DNA of 64,000 nt from Paramacrobiotus metropolitanus (taxonomy: Eukaryota; Tardigrada; Eutardigrada; Parachela; Macrobiotidae): contig NW_026570353.1 of the NCBI RefSeq assembly GCF_019649055.1, forward strand, positions 186,001-250,000, given 5' to 3'. This document shows, in pieces, positions 23,554 through 33,703 of this stretch. Made by a program: the position numbers and the translations under genes. Each line of letters begins with the position of its first letter. The stretch's first letter is position 1. Below the pieces are notes generated by a model that worked only from the letters and a program-made list of their open reading frames with translations, was not told the origin of the DNA and searched no databases.

Positions 23554-25131
23554 TCTAGGATACTAGTAGTGAAACGTTGAATGGGTAAGTTCCAGAGTTC
23601 CAACTTCCAAGTTCCAACACGCTGCTGCGCAGCTCGTGCTCCAAGATACTAACGCATACCATGGATTCCAGTCATGGTAAAAAATACAGCTCTGCAGATG
23701 GCAATCAAAGAACGTAAGGTCATTAAAATTAAGTTTAGTTTAGTTAAAAAAAGGTCCAACCTAACGATACCTGAAGGAGCACTGACATCTGTTCGGGGAC
23801 CGCGTATCCTTTGCGAATTTGCAAAGGGCTCTCGCTTCGTGAATCGTGCCTCACATTGTTAGGCACAACGACAGTGCTGCCCGAGTGCGGTTGGAGTTGA
23901 CCAGCGGCAACTGCAAGTGGACTCGGCCAAGTTGGCAGTTATTGATCTCGACCGGAAGCTCTCCGACTCCCCACAAGGCGGCGGTGAAGTGCGAACGCAA
24001 GCACATTTACCACGGTACTGTCGACTCGTTTCCGCTCCATCGGATTCCAGAGAAGCAGGTTTTCTGGCGACCGCGCCGGCCGCAAGACCGGATGCGGATG
24101 GAGCTGCACGATGGAAAGGATTTCGTGAACTGCCGCTGGTGTGGGATGGCACATGCCGAGGTACTGTCTGACTAGTACTCCCTAACGACTTCGAAGAATG
24201 CCGGCGTGACTACCGAACAAGGGTTTAGAGAAAGAACAGAAGTACGAGTCTATTATCGTTTAACACAGCCTTCCGCTGAGAACGGTAGATCTGGCATAAT
24301 AAGGTACGGTTGAATGTTGATGCTAACCAGCAGAATCCGATATTACCGAATGCCAAAATAAAAATCTGCACCACGCGGGGAACCAAACGCCGGTCACGTC
24401 GTATTATCCCTGAAGGTAGAGCCATTGCACCACAACACGCATATCGAAAGTCGATGTGCTGTCTTTCTCGGAGCGCTAACATGTGGATTTCTTTTATTTT
24501 GTTCCCCTTGCTACTTTTACTGCTTGGTGTAACGTGCCGGTTCATCTACAGAAGCCAGAAGGTAATCGGCAAAAAGCTGTATAATAGAACGTGAGAAAGC
24601 CGCTCCACCTGTTTTCTTTTCCAACGTTTTAGTCTTGAGATTCAACGCGGTAATGCTCTGAGTGTTTTGGGGATGGCTCCCTCGTATATAAAATGGAATG
24701 CATTTTTTTTCATTTCGACGTCAGTGCAAGAGATTGCCTTTTGCTAAATGTACTGACTTCCATGAAGCGCTAATTACTACTTTAAAAACAAAGGCACAGT
24801 ATTTAATAGTTTAGCTTCCGAACCACATTGAGTACCATACTGTCAGACATAATAACATACATCAGTAAAGGTCAGAAAAAAACAGTCCAGAGCGAATTAG
24901 AAGCGGCTCTAAATCCACAAACATCCATTGAACATGGAACGCTTGAGGAGGGTTCACGACAACAGGGATACATACACATGGGGCGGCACATTTTCCTTCT
25001 GCTTATCTTTTAATTTGATTAAAATTTATATGAATGAACTGCGTAATTTTGCTATCAACCTATGTTGATGTGAATAACCCAAGAAAAATACATTTATATG
25101 AACCAGTTTCATTTGTCCGGGAGTCTTAAAT
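23554..25131. other. Gap between copies 4 and 5
   Basis: Contains the upstream block of copy 4 (about 23875-24015) and the 3' flank of copy 5. ORFs of 60-109 codons here overlap on both strands and none carries a domain signature. Confidence 0.45.
23875..24015 (-). promoter_or_regulatory. Candidate conserved upstream block of copy 4
   Basis: About 330-450 bp before the start. Motif order: cccgagtgcgg, ttgacc, cgaccggaagct (23949-23960), aaggcggcgg, tgaagtgcga, then ttaccacggtactgt. It is the best-preserved version of the block and shares its end with copy 1. Confidence 0.4.
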
Positions 25132-27281
25132 CTAGGCTGGTGCTCTGAACTTCACGACGTGCGGTTCCTTAGCCGTTAGATCGGCGAAGCGGACAGTGTA
25201 TTCTTGCTGATTATGCCTGACTACGTGCTGAGCACCGTCCACACGACAGTAAGTAGCACTGCTAGGGGTCTCATTTATATATGCTGTCAATTCCTGGCCG
25301 GGCTCCAGCAACAGTGAAGCCGGGATAATTTCTTTGCTAGCCGCGCTCACTGTGCCGGTTATGCCGCACGCGGTCTGATACGCGCACTTAAACTTATTTT
25401 CTCCGGCTCCCACAATTTCCGCTGGATGCCAGATTTTCGCATACGGGTCCAGTTGCACGAACACTTTCTGTTTATTCTCCAGCGTGGTGTTGCCGACACC
25501 AAACGTAATCGTCCGGCGGGGTTCCGTGGAGAACGGCAGCAGCGGCTTCACCGTGGCGAATTTGTACTGGTACAGATCGTGCACTTCCGATTGCAGCAGT
25601 AAACCAGTCTACAGATATAATGATACGTCTGCACGTGTATGTAACTCTAACATAAAGGTACAGATAGCAGGTACGTATTTAGCGCGAAGACCGCGCTGTG
25701 AATGGTTGGCAAATTCCGAATTACTCCTGTCAATATTTATGGGGCAACTATTAAAGGTAAAAGTTAATGACATTTCCGCATCGGCAAAATTCACCTTGAC
25801 CGGCCCATCTGCCAGCTGTGTGCTGGTGAGCAGCGGAAACCGTATGAGAAATAGCGCTTCACCCAGTATTTGGCGGCGATGGCGCCGGATGGATCGATGT
25901 TGTCATCGCTGCAGGCATTCATCGCCCACCTGTAAGAAAAAACTCATAATTTTGCTAAAAACAGTCGCAATTAGAGCACCACCCCAGCAGATAGCCCACT
26001 TCAATGAACAGGTGATTGCTCTGTGCGTGCGGGATTTCTTGGGATGTCAAGTCTTGGCACAGATCTTTATTGTGCCCATAGTGTTAATAATGATACTAGT
26101 GACAGTCTGACAGAGTACCACATAGAGTACCGCATAAATCTTAATACCTAGAATTCGTTCTCTGCAGGTCAACAAACCACGCAGACTGCTACGCGCCAAT
26201 ATGGCGCGTAGTCACTACAATTACATGGTGGCACCGTTGTAAAATTTAAAAAAAACAGATTTGACAGACATTTACGTAGTAAACAGATTTGACAGACATT
26301 TCCGCAGAAGAGGGGAAACTGGGAAGATAGTCCGTATTGAGAGATATGCGTTTGTGATGTGAGTACTAACTTAGCAGAAAAATTGTTTACCTGATTTTCG
26401 GTGGTTATTCAGCAAATAATAAGCTTATAAATTTGTGGAAGCACCCCTACACTTAAAACATGGTATCGTACGCCAGAAACCGCACCTCTCAACAGCGAGA
26501 TAGATGTTATGCTCAGCGGCGAACAGCGTCTCGCTCTGCAGAACCATCACCAGCGTTTTCTGCCCAATGGCAACAAAATGTTCGGACTGCAGCACGCCTT
26601 CAGCGGATCGGTCGATAAACTCCAGACAGCGTTTGACAATCTCATCAGCATGCCAGTGAACTCCCTGCAAATTGCCAATTTTACAGGCCACGCGAACGCT
26701 AATAAGAATTAACTGCTACGAACATTCTCCAGGATAGTCAGGCAGTTGTCGATGCTCAGTTTGGCACTGACGAAGTCACAGCAGATGCCCACCAGCTCAG
26801 GCAGATCGTATTTGTCCGCGCACATCCACGTCGCAATGACGTTTTCCACGCTCAGCTTACCCATAGCGTCAGTGTACAGAAAACTATAATGGGAAGTGCT
26901 ACTATATATGAAATGCTCCAAACAACCGCGTCCGCCGCAATCGTTCAAACCTTAGCATATTGGCGAAAGCTTCCACGGGAACATCCGAAATATCGATCGG
27001 TTTCTCACAGTTCTCTGCTAAATCTCCATAGAACATGGCGCGAAAGACGGAGCTGCGCAGGCACAGCACATACCTGCAAGATGCCACACATTTCCTCTAA
27101 TACACCGCATCAGGTTTGGCTGGGTTTACTTGTGTGCCGAGAAGATTTTCCTATCTCCAAATTGCCGTCCGACCATGAACTGAACGTCACTAAATTCTCC
27201 GCTAACCAGCGACTTCTTCAGGCTGTTGATTAGCCCCGTAGGCCACTCAAAACCTCTCAACGATATCGGGTTATGAGACAT
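25132..27281 (-). CDS. BTB-BACK-Tudor-like array copy 5, one-base deletion in exon 5
   Basis: Exons 5' to 3': 27281-27130, 27073-26951, 26883-26724, 26664-26486, 25929-25795, 25608-25132. Exons 1-4 and 6 are fully open. Exon 5 is 135 nt instead of 136: the sequence gccatcgccgcc replaces the family's gcc-aat-cgc-cgc, near 25879-25881, and shifts the frame before exon 6. The neighbouring fragment at 33117-33135 keeps the undamaged version. Exon 6 still encodes an intact module (WHPAEIVG, GQELTAYI, VDGAQHVV, QEYTVRFADL), so the loss is either very recent or an assembly error. A one-unit neighbour (copy 7) is a truncated duplicate of this gene. Protein length without the lesion would be about 408 residues. 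Confidence 0.75.
26250..26306 (+). repeat. Two-copy direct repeat
   Basis: The string aaacagatttgacagacatt occurs twice about 29 bp apart, in the intron between exons 5 and 4 of copy 5. Confidence 0.7.
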
Positions 27282-27459
27282 GCTTGGAGGTACAGCAAGA
27301 TGAATAATTATGAAATGGCTCCTAACGCCAACCTTCAACACCTTCGCTACGAAGTTTTTAGATGCTGTTCTGTGATCTGAGTTACGTATTCCCTAGTTTC
27401 TTGGATTTTGCGCTGCCACGTGAAGATAGCCACAGGGTATAACGAAGAGGCTGCCCGTG

Positions 27460-27600
27460 AGGGGCCGAAATCGACACAGCTGATTGTAAGTGGACCATGT
27501 CCGGTTAGGTGACAGCAGAGCAGACTTGACTAGTAGTACCGGCCCCCCACCCAGGGCGGCGGTTAAGTGTAGCCGGAAGTGAATTTCCACGATTCTTCCA
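27460..27600 (-). promoter_or_regulatory. Candidate conserved upstream block of copy 5
   Basis: 180-320 bp before the copy 5 start: cgacacagctga, gtggacca-gtccggtt, ggcggcggttaa, agccggaagtgaatttcc and cacgattctt. The same order appears at 33310-33440 beside fragment copy 7, with high similarity. Confidence 0.4.
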
Positions 27601-28252
27601 TCGTAAACTGACGGCAGTAGAAAACATTCTTCTTCCAAACAGTTTTCCGGATGATGGTAAAAGTTCATGGTACGTTGCCACAACAAGCAAGCCGCCTCAA
27701 CAAACAGACAACATTATTCACCTCAGTAGGACAGTAGAAATAAAGCAGAAAATAATACCATGGGCAATTTTAAAAATTGTAATGTATTATATACCGGTAT
27801 CTGCTAAGATAGTACGTATACAACTTAGTACGAAATGGTCGCATACCCATTATCTCCACATTCAGTACGAATGCAGCGCAGTGCACTGTACGACTGAGTT
27901 CAAAATATCCGTTTCGTACAAGTGCACTGCACCGCTTGCGTACAGAATGCTGGGTATGGGGCTATGCGTCCATTTAGTCCTACATTGTAAAGGTAATGAA
28001 CGGTAGAATCGATATTAAAATTTTGTGTCTCCTGTATCGGTGTCGCCGTTCGTTAGGATAGCAAATAAAACGCAGGAATCGTATCTAGGCGGAGAAACAC
28101 GAACCGGAAGTTGCTAGGAAAAACCGAAACGAAGAACACGAGATACCGAGACAGTATTGCGCACGTACATGTCATGTAAGTACAATAATCGTACATCACA
28201 AAAATTAAGCGGTAAAAATTGGTCCGATTCACTGTTAAATCATCTGGTGCAA
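27601..28252. other. Gap between copy 5 upstream block and copy 6
   Basis: No gene recognised; presumably the 3' flank of copy 6. Confidence 0.4.
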
Positions 28253-31200
28253 TTATTTATAACACTTGCTACGACAAACTGAACCCGTAGCCCTAAACAT
28301 TGTAACTATGTCATCCGCCACCGCTAGATCGTGAAAATGGAAAGACCACAGGCTTCCCCAGTACTGGACAACGTGATAATCGGCCTGTGCCGTCGGCCGT
28401 GAATATAAAACTGGAGTATACGTATATTCTTTGCGGACCAGCATCTCTTGGCCGCGTATCATGAATTCAGCAGCTCGCAGGATCTTTTCGCTGACAAAGC
28501 TGTCTTCCCCTGATCCGCCGCCGAAGGGGCCATACCGGGCATACGTGTCATACCACTTGCAGCGGAACGCCCTGCGTGTGGCTCCCACCACTTCTCCAGC
28601 ACACCAGATATCGGGGCAGTCGCTACGCTGGACAAAGACTTTTTCTTTATACTGCAGCACGGTGTTGCCGATGCGGAAGGAGGGCGCGCGGCGCTGTTCC
28701 GTGGAGAAGGGCAGCGAGGGCGATTTCACCTGGGTGGACTGGTACTGATACAGATCGTGCAGTTCGGATGGCAGCAATAGACCACTCTACAGAGAATGAT
28801 GTATGTAGCATAAATTCCCAGCAATTGACTACTTTCTTACCAGGGCCCCGTCACCGGATGTAAATTCAAAAAATTTTGATATTTTACCGAAAGATAGAGG
28901 AACATTAGAATAAACGAACAAAATTATTTTCATCTGCCATGGTTAATGGGCGTGGCCAAAACGCAGTTTACCAGTAAATTCTACTCTGCGCACTTGTAGT
29001 CTATGGGCAATGCACCGCAGCATACGTTGTAACGACTGAACAACCTGTGCGAGGCCACTTTCAGTAATCGTAACAAATCATCAACGTATCTGTAAGGAGC
29101 AGTGCAAATCCATCTCAACTGAAGAGGAGTGTAAACTGTACCATCTCCAGAAACAGTGAACAATGATTACACTGCATTTCATAAACGAAAAATGTTGCAT
29201 CCATAGCCGTATAGCGCTATATGCGGATATTGTGGGGCATCGTTTTGACGTCCACAGATAGAAGTTTTAAATAAACTTCTTAATAAAGATTTGTAAGTCC
29301 ACGAATTAAAGTTCTGAACGGGCGTTCAAATTAAACTCCCCGTATACAAATTGTTCGGTAACGTAATTATGTACGGTAACGTAATAGTAATGTACGGTAC
29401 GGTACATAGCCCACAGACTACAGCACACTAGCATAGTGAGGAATTCATTGATAAATTCTGTTTTGACCACGTCCATTCACCATGGCAGATGAAACTCATT
29501 TTTTTCTTCTGTTATGCTGTTCCCTGTCCAACTGCAGAAGTTCAGAATTTTTTAAATGTTCATCAGGTGACAGGGCCCTGGTTAGTCATTATAATATTCG
29601 TTCGGTTTTGTATACAAAAAAATTCTAGAAGGTTGAATTGTTGAAGGAAGTATATTTCGCAATTTCTCACACTCTGGACATTTGCACAATATCGATACGC
29701 GTACCGGAGACCAGATTCAGGGTTGTGCGTTGCTCCACATTAAGAAAATTGAAAAGTTTTTATTAATATCGTGCAAAACCTTACAAGCACACACGTACAG
29801 TACGAGTACTTTTCAAAAATTATTTGCGGGATAATTAATTTTTAAAAAAAATTAATTATCACGCAGATAAGTTTATCACAAAAAATTAATTATCACACAG
29901 ATAAGTTTCGTTATATGAAACAGCGCGGAGATTACCGCGTCTCTGGTGTCCGGCACGCTAATCCATATTGTGAAAATATCCGGATTGCGAAAAACGTCGA
30001 ACTTTCTCAAAGAGCGGATAGAAAAGTGTTACTTCCAATACGAGTATTGTTTGTATTGAGAACGAAGAAATAAAAACCAATGGCACTCGTAAAAGGAGAT
30101 GCAAGGCTCTTCTCAAACAAGAGGTAAGTCAACGTTCAGCTATTCTGAAAAAAATCCTAGGCCGTAGAAGTATGGGTACTCGACAAGAAACTACAAGCTT
30201 TTTAGCAGCTAACGTGTTGGTTGTTTTTTCTTAGTCTTCAAACGGCAATTTTAGCCGTGTTATACATAGCAGTACGTATGCAGCTGCACAATGAATTCTT
30301 TACAGACTATTATACAGTCAGTAAGCCCAAAACGACGTGTCACTTCCGGTGGGCATTACGCGTACCTTGGCCGGCCCATCCGCCAGTTGCGCATTACTGA
30401 GAAGAGGGAACCGCACGAGAAATAACGCTTCACCCAGCATCTGTCGTCGACTGGCGCCGGATGAATCCATGCTTTTAGCCTTGCAAGCCTCCTGCGCCCA
30501 CCTGCCAAAAAACTCACATGACTGCGTTCCGACACTGCAACCATCATTAAGTAATTTATTTAGAGCGCAGGATCTACAAATTATGAAGGCTGAAATAATT
30601 TCGAGCGAAATGCCAGGAATTGGGCGAGGGCCATCAAATAAGGATACCTCACAAAGAAACTTAACAAATAAAAGAAGTACAAATGGAGTATACGTCACCA
30701 GCTCTAAATCATACTTTTCAACAGCCAAGTAGATGTTTTGCTCGACGGCAAACAGTGTGTCACTGCCCAAAATCATCACCAGCGCCTTGTGCCCGATAGT
30801 CGAAAAATGTTCGGACCGCAGTACGCGTTCCGCGAATCCGTCAATAAAATGCAGGCAACGCTTGATAATCCCTTCTGCATGCCGCTGAATTCCCTATAAA
30901 AACCAGCCAACGTCATCAGCCAACCGCTAGCAAATAAACGAGTCTCCGCTTGACGAACATCCTCCAAAATTGTGAGGCAATTATCGACGCTGAGCTGGTC
31001 GGTGACGTAGTCGCAACAGATGTCCACCAAGAGCGGCAGATCGTATTTATCCGCGCACATCCACGTCGCACAGACGTTGTCCACAGTCAAATCCTCTATT
31101 GAGTCCGTATACAGGTAACTGCAACGGACACCATAAAATTAACAGCGACGCCCGGTGGGCGGTTACCATAGGAAAAAAGCGCCTGACTTTAGCATACTGG

Positions 31201-31478
31201 AGAAGGCATCAGGAACATCATCAGGAATATCGATCGTCTTTTCTGCACTCTCGGCCAATGTTCCATAGAGCATGGCACGAAACACGGGACTACGCAAAGA
31301 CAGAACATATCTGCAAAATAATCGCGTGCTCTTCATCTGCTTCATCTGTTCTTCGGGGCAGGTTTTACTTGTGTGCTGAGAAAGGCTTCGCTTCTCCAAA
31401 CTGCCGTCCGACCATGAACTGCACGTCACTCAGCTCTCCGCTGAACAGCGAATGCTTCAGGCTGTTAATCAGCGCCAT
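28253..31478 (-). CDS. BTB-BACK protein, second C-terminal subclade, array copy 6
   Basis: Exons 5' to 3': 31478-31369, 31310-31188, 31118-30959, 30893-30715, 30501-30366, 28786-28253. The sum is 1242 nt, 413 residues. Exon 1 is 42 nt shorter than in relatives. The position of the ancestral start now reads ATA (31529-31527), and an in-frame TAA sits at 31496-31494, so translation must begin at the internal ATG at 31478 (MALINSLKHS), just before the BTB core. Exon 6 keeps the first barrel (VLQYKEKVFVQR, IWCAGEVVGA, FRCKWY) but its second half differs from copies 1-5: ADYHVVQY, LWSFHFHDLAVADD and a Cys/Lys-rich end. Intron 5 is 1.6 kb because a TIR transposon is inserted in it. Confidence 0.83.
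28840..29582. mobile_element. Non-autonomous PIF/Harbinger-like TIR transposon
   Basis: The left end ccagggccccgtcaccggat and the right end, read in reverse, ccagggccctgtcacctgat, are inverted repeats. Similarity extends inward about 140 bp, including the shared block catctgccatggt-aatg. TTA flanks both ends (28837-28839 and 29583-29585), the 3-bp duplication typical of PIF/Harbinger. No transposase is encoded in the 743 bp. It sits in intron 5 of array copy 6. Confidence 0.8.
29855..29912 (+). repeat. Direct repeat plus small palindrome, AT-rich
   Basis: aaattaattatcac-cagataagttt occurs twice about 24 bp apart, and the first copy pairs with the preceding ataattaattttt. Confidence 0.6.
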
Positions 31479-31834
31479 TTCTGGGTCTGGCAGTTAAGGA
31501 CCCGTGGGCGATGTCGGATTGTCGGATATGGCCGATATTATACGGATATTTGCATCTGGGAAGTTATTCTTCCAAAAGGATGAAACGTTGCTGTTGCGTG
31601 GTGTGTGTGGGGACCAAAAGATCTTCTGCATCTGTGAAAATTTACAGCGCGGCACTGATATTACGAAAGTATAAAGAAGATTCTCTCCAAGGAATGTGCA
31701 AATAAATGAGCATAAGACACTAAGAGAGAAGAAGAAACAAGTACAGTATAAGTATCGTACAAATCCGCTGGCTACCTAAAAAGCTAAAACATAAACAATT
31801 TCCAAACTTTAGTAAAAGTTGTGGATGCCCAAAA

Positions 31835-32015
31835 CGGAAGTGCCAATGAGTTAGGACAACATGCTACCCGATGGGGGCTGACTTTGAGACAAGCTATTTG
31901 ACCACCGACTTGACCGGAGGCTCATAGCCGCCCACCAGGCGGCAGTGGTGATTGGATTGCACATTTCGCATGACTGATTGAAAAATCCCGCCTCCTGGCT
32001 CAGTCGACACCGGAA
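31835..32015 (-). promoter_or_regulatory. Candidate conserved upstream block of copy 6
   Basis: Contains a tgcccgatggggg-like start, cttgaccggaggctc (31909-31923), caggcggcagt, tgcacatttc and acaccggaag. It is weaker than in the other copies but in the same order. Confidence 0.3.
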
Positions 32016-32789
32016 GCCGACATATGGTTGAATGCCCTGCTCTCGGCACACATCGGTAATCTCCTTGACGATGACACAGTAAAAATTTCAGTCGCCTGAA
32101 ACTAGGTGTATCCATCTGTGAGCCGCATTCATGTGCTAAGTGTCACAAGCCCGTCGATACTCCTATATACGGCCACCACGGCTTATCCTGTTCCTGTTCT
32201 GCTGGAAGACACTCGCGTCACGGCGGCTTGAACCATATCGTCTGTAGGGCACTGGTGTCAGCCGGAACCCCTGCTAAACTGGAGTCGCGGGGAACATCCC
32301 ACACGTCGGATCGCCGCCCTGATGGGTGCACGACCTTCGCCTGGAAACGCGGTGTATGCTTGGTGTCACGACGTGGAGCGTCGTGTTCTTTAATAATTAC
32401 TCAACTAAATACATAAACTAACCAATGTAACAAGGAATCAATACAACACGGCACTGGCACATGTTGCCATGCGTCACACTTGGCATGGGACGTCACATGT
32501 GTTGTCTCACTTGAAATCCATATCAGCTACAGCTGGATTCGCCGAAGCGCAGGCTGAAGATGAAAAAGTGCAATTGCAAACTTGTATCGGGTGGGAAGAC
32601 ACATCTTCGCATCATTAGCCTTCGAAACTCTCGGACCATCGGGAAAGGCGGCCATCGCTCTAGTAAAAGAAATCGGTAAACGATGTCAGCTGCATACAGG
32701 TGAACCTGGTTTTCATGAATTCCTGCGCCAACGATTATCGCTGGAAATTCAGCGTGGAAACGCCGCTTTGCGTCTTGAACTGACACAGA
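32016..32789. other. Gap upstream of copy 6
   Basis: No gene recognised; a plus-strand ORF of 73 codons and a minus-strand ORF of 126 codons overlap here without domain signatures. Confidence 0.35.
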
Positions 32790-33301
32790 TGAATTTGAAC
32801 TGATACAGATCAAGCACTTCCGTTTGCAGCAGCAAGCGAGTCTACAAATACAGTGATAGGCATGCACAATACTCGTAATTCCGTAAAGGTATATAGCAGG
32901 CACGAAGAATGCGCTGGGAACGGTTGCTACTACAACACACTACTCTGTACGTCTATCACAATGTCAAATTTACTCTCCTCAATATTTATGGTAATTACTA
33001 TGGGGAAAAGTTAATGGCATTTCCGCATCCGAGCATTACCTTGGCCGGCCATCAGCCAGCTGCGTGCTGGTCAGCAGCGGAAACCGTACGATAAATAGCG
33101 CTTCACCCAGTATTTGTCGGCGATTGGCGCCGGATAGATCGATGTTGTCATCGTTGCAGGCATCGTCTCGCTCTGCAGAATCATCACCAGCGTTTTCTGC
33201 CCAATGGCGAAATGTTGGGACTGCAGCACGCCTTCAGCAGATCGGTCGATAAACTGCAGACAACGCTTGACAATCTCATCAGCATACCAGTGAACTCCCT
33301 A
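32790..33301 (-). pseudogene. Truncated duplicate of copy 5 (copy 7)
   Basis: Pieces in order along the plus strand: the beginning of exon 6 (about 32795-32840), intron 5 sequence very like that of copy 5 (caatatttatgg, gttaatg-catttccgcatc), exon 5 (33043-33163), then exon 4 (33164-33301) joined directly with no intron. Exons 1-3 and most of exon 6 are missing. A few extra bases differ in exon 4 (gcgaaatgttggg). Confidence 0.8.
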
Positions 33302-33309
33302 CCCTCCCT

Positions 33310-33440
33310 GCTGAAATCGACCCAGCTGAGTGGAGTCAGTGGACCAGGTCCGGTTCGGTAGGCTGGACCGGAAGTGCCAGTTCCCTACCCCAGACGGCGG
33401 TTAATTGCGATCGGAAGTGCATTTCCCACGATTCTTTTCT
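33310..33440 (-). promoter_or_regulatory. Upstream-type block beside fragment copy 7
   Basis: Closely matches 27460-27600: cgacccagctga, gtggaccaggtccggtt, gaccggaagt, gacggcggttaa, gatcggaagtgcatttccc and acgattctt. It is now immediately next to exon 4 of the fragment, so exons 1-3 were removed between gene body and upstream block. Confidence 0.4.
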
Positions 33441-33703
33441 CATGAGATACGTACATAAGACAACGGAAAAATTTTTTATTCCTAACAGTTTTCACCGTTA
33501 TGGTATAACTAATATCGTGTTCGTTGGTCAAGACAGGAAGACTTTCTTTAGCAAATTGGCAACATTATGGCACATAATTATGGCATTAGAAACGAAGTAG
33601 AAATAAGGCGTGGCCAGTTTGAAAAGAAAAAGCAAATTAATTTGGTCCGATGTACCAAATCATGTGGTACCAGACCAATAAACTAAGTACGTACTACCAT
33701 AAT

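Noticed and set aside
23846-24175. Overlapping ORFs on both strands near 24 kb
   Set aside because: GC-rich upstream block of copy 4; open frames on several strands at once argue against coding.
28981-29163. Minus-strand ORF containing YRYVDDLL, reminiscent of a reverse transcriptase YVDD box
   Set aside because: Only 60 codons with no other RT motif, inside a 743-bp non-autonomous TIR element; probably chance.
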